From contig NZ_CAUASN010000009.1 in assembly GCF_958431955.1 (NCBI RefSeq), positions 1 to 64,000 on the forward strand: a DNA stretch of 64,000 nt, in the 5' to 3' direction. The notes beneath the pieces were generated by a model, which made no database searches, had not been told where the DNA came from, and was given only the letters and a program-made list of their open reading frames with translations. Below are positions 7,193 through 14,601 of the stretch, piece by piece. The position numbers were made by a program, and so were the translations under genes. The stretch's first letter is position 1. Every line of letters starts with the position of its first letter. The DNA is from an uncultured Adlercreutzia sp. (GTDB taxonomy: Bacteria; Actinomycetota; Coriobacteriia; Coriobacteriales; Eggerthellaceae).

Positions 7193-7573
7193 CTACAGCT
7201 CGGTCACCCACAGGCCGTGCAGGTTGCAGTGCTCGTAAACGCGCAGCGGCTTCTCGCCGGCGGGCACCACGAACTCGGCATGGGGGGCATCGGCCGGTGT
7301 GAGGGGCTTGATCTGGTAGCCCTTATCGGTCACCAGGCAGATGAACTGGATCCAGTGCTCCTCGGTCATGGGGTGGTCCACGCTGCCCACGTTCACGACC
7401 ACCTTGTCGCCGGCCACCTCGACGGCGGGCACGTGCTTCTCGAGCGCGGCGTCCTGGGAGTCGGCCACCAGCTCCACCATCTTCTCGCCGCAGCACACCA
7501 GGGGCACCCCGGCGTCGAACACCTTCACGGCGATGTTGCCGCAGTGCATGCACTTGTAGAACTTCACGTCCAT
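7193..7573 (-). CDS. dfx: Desulfoferrodoxin (superoxide reductase, class I)
   Basis: 126 aa. Reduces superoxide to hydrogen peroxide without releasing oxygen, a defence typical of anaerobes. The N-terminal desulforedoxin-like centre has Cys8, Cys11, Cys27 and Cys28. The catalytic iron site has His47 (in EKHVP), His67, His73, Cys116 and His119 (EHCNLHG). Both centres are complete, making it class I (two-iron). Length is normal. A GAGGTG ribosome site precedes the ATG. It appears to be transcribed alone, with repeat copy 2 and a terminator behind it. The electron donor (rubredoxin) is not in the window. Confidence 0.95.
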   Translation of the reverse strand: MDVKFYKCMHCGNIAVKVFDAGVPLVCCGEKMVELVADSQDAALEKHVPAVEVAGDKVVVNVGSVDHPMTEEHWIQFICLVTDKGYQIKPLTPADAPHAEFVVPAGEKPLRVYEHCNLHGLWVTEL

Positions 7574-7698
7574 ATCGCACCTCGCATCTCTAGTTGTCGT
7601 TCTCGCGAAAGCCGCGGCGCCCGGCGGGCTATTCCACAGCCGTCAACCATTGTACGGGAAGGCGCGGGCGGACCTTCAAGGGCCACATAATCGACAAC

Positions 7699-7721
7699 GG
7701 GACGTAACGAAGCTACGTCCC
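7699..7721 (-). terminator. Hairpin downstream of lgt
   Basis: GGGACGTA pairs with TACGTCCC around a 7-nt loop, 46 nt past the lgt stop. There is no clear U-run, so termination may be Rho-assisted; an operator role is not excluded. Confidence 0.45.
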
Positions 7722-7766
7722 GCGCACGAAGGTAATGTGAGGGGCGCCGCCGAGGGGCGCAGACCC

Positions 7767-8633
7767 CTAGGAGAGGCCCGCGGGGGGCTCGGGCGCGCTG
7801 GCATCCGCAGCGGCCCCGCGGCGCGGCCCCTGTTGGGGAAGCTGCCGCCGCCATGCCCACACGAGCACCGCCACGCCGGCCACCACGAGCGGCGCCGAGA
7901 GCACCTGGCCCATGGTGAGCCAGCCGCCCCACAAGTAGCCGAGCTGCGCATCCGGCTCGCGCACGAACTCGATGAGGAAGCGGAACACGCCGTAGAGCAC
8001 GAGGAACGCGCCGACGAAGGTGCCGCGGGGGCGCGGGGGCACGCGCCGCGAGAGGGCGTAGAGCACGCAGAAGATGACGAGGCCCTCGAGCACGGCCTCG
8101 TAGAGCTGGCTCGGGTGGCGCGGCATCGTGCCGGCCGCCCCGCCGAACACCACCCCGACGGGCCAGTCGGTGGGCGCGCCCCACAGCTCGCCGTTCACGA
8201 AGTTGGCGCAGCGTCCGAAGAACAGCCCGAGCGGCGCGCCGATCGATCCCAGATCGGCCAGGGTGAGAAACGGGATGCGCGTGAGCTTCGCCGCCACCGC
8301 GCCGCCGATAAGCAGGCCCACAAGCCCCCCGTGGAAGCTCATGCCGCCCTGGTTGAAGGCGAGCACCTCCAGCGGGTGGGCGAGGTAGTAGCCGTCGCCG
8401 TAGAAGAGCACGTAACCCACGCGCGCGCCGAGCACCACGCCGATGATGGCGCACACCATGAGGGTGAGCAGGTCGTCCTCGCTCACGCCGAGCCGCCAGC
8501 GCCGCGCGACGCGGTAGATGATGAGGGCCGCGAGCGCGAACCCGAGCACGTAGGCCAGGCCGTACCAGCGCACGACGAGCGGCCCCAGCGAGAACGCGAC
8601 GGGATCGAGGTTCTGGTAGATTTCGTTCAACAT
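7767..8633 (-). CDS. lgt: Prolipoprotein diacylglyceryl transferase
   Basis: 288 aa, usual size. Transfers diacylglycerol from phosphatidylglycerol to the lipobox Cys of prolipoproteins in the membrane. Shows the family signatures FHGGLVG and GRCANFVNGELWG, then PRHPSQLYEA, with about seven hydrophobic segments. The ATG at 8633 overlaps the stop of the upstream zinc-ribbon gene by one base (TAATG), so translation is coupled. The C-terminal 25 residues are Pro/Ala-rich. A likely client, the lipoprotein at 60317-61273, is in this window. Confidence 0.95.
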   Translation of the reverse strand: MLNEIYQNLDPVAFSLGPLVVRWYGLAYVLGFALAALIIYRVARRWRLGVSEDDLLTLMVCAIIGVVLGARVGYVLFYGDGYYLAHPLEVLAFNQGGMSFHGGLVGLLIGGAVAAKLTRIPFLTLADLGSIGAPLGLFFGRCANFVNGELWGAPTDWPVGVVFGGAAGTMPRHPSQLYEAVLEGLVIFCVLYALSRRVPPRPRGTFVGAFLVLYGVFRFLIEFVREPDAQLGYLWGGWLTMGQVLSAPLVVAGVAVLVWAWRRQLPQQGPRRGAAADASAPEPPAGLS

Positions 8634-8872
8634 TACAGATTCCCCTCGTGGGCGCCCATGCCGGCGCCCAACTCGATAGCGGCGAACTGGACCTCCTCGC
8701 GCAGCGCGGAGGGAATGGGCTGCATGGCCGAGATGCGGGCGGCGCATCGGGGGCACGTGAGCGTGAACAGCGCCAAATCGGGGCGCAGCACCATCATGGA
8801 ATCGTAGGCGCGCACATCCACATCGGACGCGCCGCATGCCGGACAGGTCAGGGTCGTTCTCACCGCGCACAC
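8633..8872 (-). CDS. Small zinc-ribbon protein, function unknown
   Basis: 79 aa from a GTG start (an in-frame GTG three codons later is also possible). Two CPxC knuckles, CPAC near residue 10 and CPRC near residue 40, resemble a zinc ribbon of about 30 residues spacing. No enzymatic motif is seen. AGGGAAAGG precedes the start. It overlaps lgt by one base and is probably co-transcribed with it. I do not recognise the family. Confidence 0.65.
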   Translation of the reverse strand: MCAVRTTLTCPACGASDVDVRAYDSMMVLRPDLALFTLTCPRCAARISAMQPIPSALREEVQFAAIELGAGMGAHEGNL

Positions 8873-8987
8873 CGCCTTTCCCTCTGCTCGCGCCGGTCTT
8901 TTCGCCCATTGTAGCAGAGCCGACGGCGACAGGTGCGATCGCGCGGGCGCGCAAGCCGACCGTTACCAGCCCCGGGCCGTCCCTCCC

Positions 8988-9281
8988 CTACAGGATGAAG
9001 CGGTTGCGCCCGCTGAACTTCTCGCGGCCGTTCGGCGCGTTCGGATCCACATCGGGCCCGTTCACGAGGAAGTGCTCGCAGAACCGGCACACCTGCTTCA
9101 CGGCGGCCTCGTAGTCGCGCTCGGGGTTCAGAAGCACGCCGAAGTCCTCGCACACCACATGGGTCGGCCGATGGCAGGCGGCGTAGTGGCAGTCGGCCGG
9201 GCACGGCTCGCCGGGCACGTTGTGCGGGCAGCGGCCCTGCATCTCATCGTCGCATCCGCGACGGCTCCAACATCCTTCCAT
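8988..9281 (-). CDS. Small cysteine-rich protein, function unknown
   Basis: 97 aa with nine cysteines, including CPHNVPGEPCPADCHYAAC and a later CRFC, spaced like metal or iron-sulfur ligands. A GAGAGG ribosome site precedes the ATG. It follows the Nfu-type scaffold gene and its terminator, and precedes the zinc-ribbon/lgt pair. An in-frame ATG at residue 14 starts just before the Cys cluster and could be the real start. No family was recognised; the Cys pattern suggests metal binding. Confidence 0.65.
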   Translation of the reverse strand: MEGCWSRRGCDDEMQGRCPHNVPGEPCPADCHYAACHRPTHVVCEDFGVLLNPERDYEAAVKQVCRFCEHFLVNGPDVDPNAPNGREKFSGRNRFIL

Positions 9282-9298
9282 TCGCCAGCCTCTCTCGC

Positions 9299-9324
9299 AA
9301 AAAAGCGGGCCCCGCAGAGCCCGC
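9299..9324 (-). terminator. Intrinsic terminator of the Nfu gene
   Basis: GCGGGC and GCCCGC form a 6-bp stem with an 8-nt loop, followed on the minus strand by six U residues, 25 nt after the stop codon. Confidence 0.85.
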
Positions 9325-9348
9325 TCGCCTTCTCGTTGCCGCGTCCGC

Positions 9349-9579
9349 CTACGGGGCGGGAACCACGCTCGTCACGCCGGGCACGCGCTCCTTCAGGATG
9401 CGCTCCACGCCGTTGGCCAGCGTCATCTGGGACATGGGGCAGCCCTTGCAGGCGCCCTGCAGCTCCACGGTGACCACGCCGTCCTCGGACACGTCCACCA
9501 GCTGCACGTCGCCGCCGTCGGCCTGCAGGCTCGGGCGGATCAGCTCCAGCACGGCCGCCACATCGGACTTCTCAACCAT
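9349..9579 (-). CDS. NifU C-terminal domain (Nfu-type) Fe-S scaffold
   Basis: 76 aa, a stand-alone Nfu domain. Residues 5-70 match the family, with LQADGGDVQLVDV and the cluster-binding Cys44-x-x-Cys47 in GACKGCPMSQMTL. Such proteins carry a bridging [4Fe-4S] cluster between two monomers and pass it to apo-enzymes. Single gene with its own terminator. Several Fe-S clients are encoded nearby (two radical SAM proteins, fumarase, RicT), but no direct link is shown. Confidence 0.93.
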   Translation of the reverse strand: MVEKSDVAAVLELIRPSLQADGGDVQLVDVSEDGVVTVELQGACKGCPMSQMTLANGVERILKERVPGVTSVVPAP

Positions 9580-9688
9580 AGCACACTCCCTTTCAAAGAG
9601 GCTCTTCCGTTATGGCGCCATCATAGCACAGCGCCGCCGCGCGGCCGCCCCCTTCACCAAATCCGTCGGGAAAGCGCGCGGGGGTCCC

Positions 9689-11200
9689 CTACCCGATCCA
9701 GTCCTGGCCGATGATGACGAGGATGTCGGTGTCGAAGGTGTAGAAGTCGCCGCCGTTGACCACGCGCCCGGCCGACAGATCGGCCACCGCCGCCTTCGCG
9801 GCCACCTCGAAGGCGGCGTCCTTGTAGATGACCATGGTCTCCGGGTAGGTCGCCCCGTCGTCCACGTTGCCCACCGAGGCCACCTGGTAGCCGTCGGACA
9901 CGAGAAGCTCGCCGCAGCGGGCGGCGGCGCCCTGGATGCCGCTTCCGTTGCGCACCTCCACCGTCACCAGGCTGCGGTCCACGTTGGCCACATTGCCCGC
10001 GGCGCTCTCGGGGGCGTTTCCGGCGCGCACGGCCTCCATCATGGCGGCCAGGTCGTCCTCGGACACCTCGTAGGTGCGGCCCCCGTCCTCGGACGCCACC
10101 GCCCGCCCGGGCACCACCGTGGCGTACACCGTCACCTCGTCGAGGGGGTGGAGCACATCCCCGAGGGCGATGATCTGGCTGCTCGACCAGTCGGTGCTCA
10201 CGGCCGGGGCGCCGTCGGCCACCACGCTCGGGAAGCTCAGGCCCTCCCCCGAGCTCGCGCGCTCGGCGAGGTTCACCGTGAACAGCGCCCGCATCTTGGC
10301 CTGGGTGAGGTAGGGGTCGGTGTAGTTCGCGGCCCGCAGCAGCGTGACGGCGGCCGACCCGTCGAGGGTCGTCTGACCGGCCTTGAGCACCTGGATGCCC
10401 GCCCGCGGATCGTCCACCTCCTGGTCGAGCTCGACGGCCACGCCGCCCACGATGTCCACGAGCCGCTCGAGCCCCTCGGCATCGGTGTGCGCGAAGTGCG
10501 CGATGTCGACCCCCAGAAGACCGCTCACCGCGCGGATGAGCTCGGCGTCGCCGCCCACCGAGCGCGCCTCGGAGAGGGGGTGCCGCGCCCCGTCGGACAG
10601 CTCGACCGACACGGTGGCCGGAACCGAGACGAAGGTGAGGGTGTGGGACGACTCGTCGATGCGCACGGCCAGGTACGCCTCGCCCTCGGCGGCCAGGGCC
10701 GGGGTGGCCGAGCCCAAGCTCGCCGTGCACAGGGCGAAGTACGGCTCGCCCTCGGCGGGGGCCACGAGGGCCTCCTCGGCGTTGGAGTCGCCGAGTGAGA
10801 GCTGGGAGTCGGACAAGGCGAAGAACGCCCACACGCCCGCGATGACGGCCACGGCCACCACGGCCACGGCCACCACGGCCAAGGTGGCCACGCTGCGCCG
10901 GCGCGAGCGGGCCTGGATCTCCTCCACATAGCCGCGGCGGTTGCGGCGGCGGGCGAAATCGGCGTCGCTCTCGCCGCTCGTCGCCTGGACGTCGACCTGG
11001 TCGACGATGCCCCGCGTCGCTCGCCTCGAGCGCCGGCCGTCCGAGAAGTCGACCCGGCTCGTTCCCGTCGGGTCGTCGCCGTGCCGCCCGTGGCGGCCGG
11101 GCCGACGCTCCACATGGGAGCCGATCACCGAGTCGTTCACCCGACGCGAGGTGCGGCGGGTCTGGGAGGCGGAGAGCCCCTTCTTGCTGTGCATCGCCAT
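9689..11200 (-). CDS. LytR-CpsA-Psr family protein with LytR_C domain; catalytic arginines not evident
   Basis: 503 aa. A basic cytoplasmic tail (1-102) precedes one membrane helix (103-129). An LCP-like domain follows at about 145-340 (VSVPATVSV, IVGGVAVELDQEVDD, AGQTTLDGSAAVTLLRAANY), then a LytR_C domain at about 395-480 (VTVEVRNGSGIQGAA). LCP enzymes attach wall polymers to peptidoglycan using conserved arginines. Here SIPRD is SVPAT, and the R-x-x-R-Q helix reads TQAKMRALF, so key arginines are missing. It may be a non-catalytic homologue. It starts 9 nt after murA, presumably one operon. Confidence 0.8.
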   Translation of the reverse strand: MAMHSKKGLSASQTRRTSRRVNDSVIGSHVERRPGRHGRHGDDPTGTSRVDFSDGRRSRRATRGIVDQVDVQATSGESDADFARRRNRRGYVEEIQARSRRRSVATLAVVAVAVVAVAVIAGVWAFFALSDSQLSLGDSNAEEALVAPAEGEPYFALCTASLGSATPALAAEGEAYLAVRIDESSHTLTFVSVPATVSVELSDGARHPLSEARSVGGDAELIRAVSGLLGVDIAHFAHTDAEGLERLVDIVGGVAVELDQEVDDPRAGIQVLKAGQTTLDGSAAVTLLRAANYTDPYLTQAKMRALFTVNLAERASSGEGLSFPSVVADGAPAVSTDWSSSQIIALGDVLHPLDEVTVYATVVPGRAVASEDGGRTYEVSEDDLAAMMEAVRAGNAPESAAGNVANVDRSLVTVEVRNGSGIQGAAARCGELLVSDGYQVASVGNVDDGATYPETMVIYKDAAFEVAAKAAVADLSAGRVVNGGDFYTFDTDILVIIGQDWIG

Positions 11201-11209
11201 GGCGGCCGC

Positions 11210-12487
11210 CTAGGCTTCGCCGGCGGGCACGCGGCGGATGTCCGCGCCGAGGGAGGCGAGCTTACCCGCGTAGTCCTCGTAGCCGCGGTCGATGTGCTCC
11301 AGGTGGTGCACGCTCGTCTCCCCGTCGGCCACGATGCCGGCGAGCACCAAGGCCGCGCCGGCGCGCAGGTCGGTGGAGGACACCGGGGCGCCCTCCAGCT
11401 CCGCCACGCCGCGCACGATGGCGTGGTGGTCGTCGAGCGTGATGTCGGCCCCCATGCGCATGAGCTCGGCGGCGAACATGAAGCGGTTCTCGAACACGTT
11501 CTCGGTGATGACCGATACGTCGTCGGCAAGGGCCGCCAGCAGCATGAACTGCGCCTGCAGGTCGGTGGGGAAGCCCGGATGGGGCAGCGTCTGGATGTCC
11601 ACCGACACCAACGGCTCGGTGCGGCTCACGCGCACCCAGTCCTCGCCGCATTCCACCTCGCAGCCCATGGCCCGCAGCTTCATGATGGCCATGCGGAGAA
11701 ACGCCGGGTCAATCCCGTGCACGGTGACCGGGCCGCCGGTGAGCGCGCCGCCCACGAGGAAGGTGCCCGCCTCGATGCGGTCGCCCACGCAGGTGTGGTC
11801 GCAGGGGTGCAGCGCCGAGAACGGCACGCCCTCGATCTCGATGAGCGAGGTGCCGGCACCCGACACCTTCGCGCCCATGGCGTTGAGCATGTTCGCCAGA
11901 TCCTCGATCTCCGGCTCGCACGCGGCGTTCTCGATAGCCGTGTGACCCTCGGCGGTCACGGCGGCCATGAGCATGTTCTCGGTGGCGCCCACCGACGGGA
12001 ACTCCAGATACACATGGGCGCCGCGCAGCCCGTCGGGCGTGCTGGCGTGCAGCACGCCGTGATCCACGTCGAAGTGCACGCCCAAAGCCTCGAGCCCCAC
12101 CAGGTGCATGTCGATCTTGCGGGCGCCGATCTGGCAGCCGCCGGGCATGGCCACCCGCGCCTCGCCGAAGCGCCCGATGAGGGGCCCGAGCACGGAAATG
12201 GAGGCGCGCATCTTCGAGACGAGCTCGTAGGGGGTCTCGCAGGAATCCACCGGCGCCGTGTCGATGGTGAGCGTGTGGCCGTCGCGGGTGACCGTGGCGC
12301 CCAGGCGCTTGAGCACCTCCCCCATGATCTCGATGTCCGAGATGACCGGGATGTTGTGCAGGATGGTGGTTCCCTGACCAAGCAGGCTGGCGGCCATGAG
12401 CTTGAGCGCGGAGTTCTTGGCGCCGGAGACGGTCACGTCGCCGGAAAGGGCATGGTTGCCCCGAACGATGATGACTTCCTGGTTCAT
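11210..12487 (-). CDS. murA: UDP-N-acetylglucosamine 1-carboxyvinyltransferase
   Basis: 425 aa. First committed step of peptidoglycan synthesis (PEP transfer to UDP-GlcNAc). Shows VSGAKNSALKLMAASLL with the catalytic Lys/Asn, and the loop MPGGCQIGARKIDMH with Cys118, the residue alkylated by fosfomycin, so intrinsic target resistance is not predicted. The ATG at 12487 has AAAAGGA about 6 nt upstream and gives the usual protein start. The LCP-like gene follows 9 nt later. Confidence 0.97.
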   Translation of the reverse strand: MNQEVIIVRGNHALSGDVTVSGAKNSALKLMAASLLGQGTTILHNIPVISDIEIMGEVLKRLGATVTRDGHTLTIDTAPVDSCETPYELVSKMRASISVLGPLIGRFGEARVAMPGGCQIGARKIDMHLVGLEALGVHFDVDHGVLHASTPDGLRGAHVYLEFPSVGATENMLMAAVTAEGHTAIENAACEPEIEDLANMLNAMGAKVSGAGTSLIEIEGVPFSALHPCDHTCVGDRIEAGTFLVGGALTGGPVTVHGIDPAFLRMAIMKLRAMGCEVECGEDWVRVSRTEPLVSVDIQTLPHPGFPTDLQAQFMLLAALADDVSVITENVFENRFMFAAELMRMGADITLDDHHAIVRGVAELEGAPVSSTDLRAGAALVLAGIVADGETSVHHLEHIDRGYEDYAGKLASLGADIRRVPAGEA

Positions 12488-12561
12488 TTCTAGTCCTTTT
12501 GCCGGGGCGCCGAAGCGCCCGCAAGTCATGTCGCAAGTTCCTCTAAGTTGCACCATTATAG

Positions 12562-12590
12562 AAAAAAGGCCGCGCGCAGGCACGGCCTTT
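12562..12590 (-). terminator. Intrinsic terminator of rpsB-tsf
   Basis: An 8-bp stem (AAAGGCCG with CGGCCTTT) and a 10-nt loop, followed on the minus strand by a U-tract, 32 nt beyond the tsf stop. It also insulates murA. Confidence 0.85.
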
Positions 12591-12621
12591 CAGGTATCGG
12601 AATAAAAACTCCAGCGATGGG

Positions 12622-13482
12622 CTACTCACCCAGGGCGAAGCGCACGAAGCCGGTGATCTTGATGGAACCGCCCAGCTCCTTGGCGCACTCGTCGGCGTAG
12701 GCGGACACCGTGAGGTCGGGGTTCTTCACGAAGTCCTGCTCGGCGAGGCAGTTCTCCTTGTAGAACTTGTCCATGCGGCCGAGCGCGATCTTCTCCTGGA
12801 TGGCCTCGGGCTTGCCGGACTCGGCGGCCTGGGCCTTGTAGATCTCCATCTCGTGGGCGGCCACGTCGGCGGGCACGTCCTCGCGGGTGGCGGACACCGG
12901 GTTCAGGGCAGCCACCTGCATGGCGATGTCGCGACCGCACTTCTGGAAGCCCTCGGAAGCCGGATCGATGCCCTCGACGGCAAACGTCACGAGCACGCCG
13001 ATCTTGCCGCCGCCGTGGATGTAGGCGGCCACGGCCGGAGCCTCCACCACGGCCACGCGGGCCAGCTGAGCGTTCTCGCCCATCACGTGGATGCAGTCGG
13101 TCACGACGGCCTCGACGGTCTCGCCGTCGATCTCGGCAGCCTTCAGCGCCTCCACGTCGGCCGGCTTCGCGGCCAGAGCGGCCTTGGCGATCTTCTCGGC
13201 GTAGGCCTTGAACTTCTCGTTCATGCCCACGAAGTCGGTCTCGCAGTTCAGCTCAACGACGGCGCCGGTGGTGCAGGCGTCGTCCACGATGGCCATGACG
13301 GTGCCCTCGTTGGTGGCACGGCCGGCCTTCTTGGCCACGGCGGCCAGACCGCGGGTGCGCAGCACGTCGACGGCCTTCTCCATGTCGCCCTCGGCCTCGG
13401 CCAGGGCCTTCTTGCACTCCATCATGCCCGCGCCGGTCATCTCGCGGAGCTCCTTCACCATGGAAGCGGTGATATCAGCCAT
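12622..13482 (-). CDS. tsf: Translation elongation factor Ts
   Basis: 286 aa. Exchanges GDP on EF-Tu. N-terminal UBA-like region MVKELREMTGAGMMECKKAL and the TDFV core motif (NCETDFVGMN) are clear; both halves of the core domain are present. The ATG at 13482 is chosen because a full AAGGAGG lies 7 nt upstream. It follows rpsB by 31 nt and shares its promoter. Confidence 0.98.
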   Translation of the reverse strand: MADITASMVKELREMTGAGMMECKKALAEAEGDMEKAVDVLRTRGLAAVAKKAGRATNEGTVMAIVDDACTTGAVVELNCETDFVGMNEKFKAYAEKIAKAALAAKPADVEALKAAEIDGETVEAVVTDCIHVMGENAQLARVAVVEAPAVAAYIHGGGKIGVLVTFAVEGIDPASEGFQKCGRDIAMQVAALNPVSATREDVPADVAAHEMEIYKAQAAESGKPEAIQEKIALGRMDKFYKENCLAEQDFVKNPDLTVSAYADECAKELGGSIKITGFVRFALGE

Positions 13483-13513
13483 GAATTCCTCCTTAGGGAA
13501 TGGGAGAGTTTGC

Positions 13514-14338
13514 TTACTCGGAAACGGCGTCGGCCACCACGTCGGCGGCAACCTCGGCGCCCGCGCCCTCGGCCACATCGGCAGCGGCCTCAACGGCCAC
13601 CTCGGCCACGGCGTCGGCGGCAGCGGCCTCGCCGGCCATCTCGGCGGCGGTCACATCGGCGCCGGTGCCGGCGATCACGGCGTCGGCCATGAAGTCGGCG
13701 AGCAGGCGCACGGAGCGGATGGCGTCGTCGTTGGCCGGGATGCCGTAGTCCACGTCATCGGGGTCGCAGTTGGTGTCCAGGGTACCCACCACGGGGATGT
13801 TCAGGCGATGGGCCTCGTGCAGGGCGATGCCCTCGCGGTTGGTGTCGATCACGAAGATGGCGTCGGGCACCTTCTTCATGTTGCGGATGCCGTTGAGGTT
13901 GGTCTGCAGCTTGGCGAGCTCCTTGTGCAGCAGGATCTGCTCCTTCTTGGGCAGCAGCGCCATGCGGCCGTCGGCGTCCATGGCCTCCAGCTCCTCCATG
14001 CGGCGCACACGGGTGCGGATGGTGGCGAAGTTGGTGAGCATGCCGCCGAGCCAGCGGGCGTTCACGTAGGGCATGCCGCAGCGGTTGGCGGCCTCGGACA
14101 CGGCCTCCTGGGCCTGCTTCTTGGTGCCCACGAACAGCACCGTGCCGCCCTTGCGGGTCAGGTTGCTCACGAAGGTGTAGGCGGAATCGAGCCCGTAGAG
14201 GGTCTGCTTCAGGTCGATGATGTAGATATCCCCGCGGCTGCCGAAGATATACGGCTTCATCTTGGGGTTCCAGCGGCGGGTCTGATGCCCGAAATGCGCG
14301 CCGGCATCGAGCAGCGTGGTAATGCTGACTTTCGTCAT
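13514..14338 (-). CDS. rpsB: 30S ribosomal protein S2 with Ala-rich tail
   Basis: 274 aa. S2 domain spans 1-232 (LLDAGAHFGHQTRRWNPKM, FVGTKKQAQEAV, NARWLGGMLTNF, FVIDTNRE). The last 40 residues are Ala/Glu/Asp/Val-only low complexity, similar in style to the L31 tail at 6394. The ATG at 14338 gives the usual MTKVSI start. First gene of rpsB-tsf, with a leader of about 137 nt. Confidence 0.98.
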   Translation of the reverse strand: MTKVSITTLLDAGAHFGHQTRRWNPKMKPYIFGSRGDIYIIDLKQTLYGLDSAYTFVSNLTRKGGTVLFVGTKKQAQEAVSEAANRCGMPYVNARWLGGMLTNFATIRTRVRRMEELEAMDADGRMALLPKKEQILLHKELAKLQTNLNGIRNMKKVPDAIFVIDTNREGIALHEAHRLNIPVVGTLDTNCDPDDVDYGIPANDDAIRSVRLLADFMADAVIAGTGADVTAAEMAGEAAAADAVAEVAVEAAADVAEGAGAEVAADVVADAVSE

Positions 14339-14481
14339 GTTCACTCCATTCGTTAGTCCTCTGCCCGAGGTCATCCCAGCGTACCGCAGCCTTTTTCCGG
14401 TGGCCACTCGCGGTGCCGGTCGCCCGAGCATGTGTGATAGTTGCCGCTGCATCTTACGACCCTCGCAGACACAGCCTGTCT

Positions 14482-14509
14482 AAAATAGCACAATCCCCCG
14501 CAAGTGCAA
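14482..14509 (-). promoter_or_regulatory. Promoter of rpsB-tsf
   Basis: On the minus strand TTGCAC (14504-14509) and TATTTT (14482-14487) are 16 bp apart, with a TG one base before the -10. Predicted start near 14475 leaves a leader of about 137 nt before rpsB, long enough for S2 autoregulation, though I recognised no known leader motif in it. Confidence 0.65.
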
Positions 14510-14601
14510 GGGATTGCGCAAAGAAAGCGGGAAACACGGGCTACCGTACAAGCGGGCCGCCCTCAAATGGCGTGCCGCGACACGGCCAGCCGAAGAGTCC
14601 C

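Noticed and set aside
14339..14481. Known ribosomal-protein leader or T-box in the rpsB leader
   Set aside because: No specifier loop, T-box sequence or recognised leader motif was found in the 137 nt.
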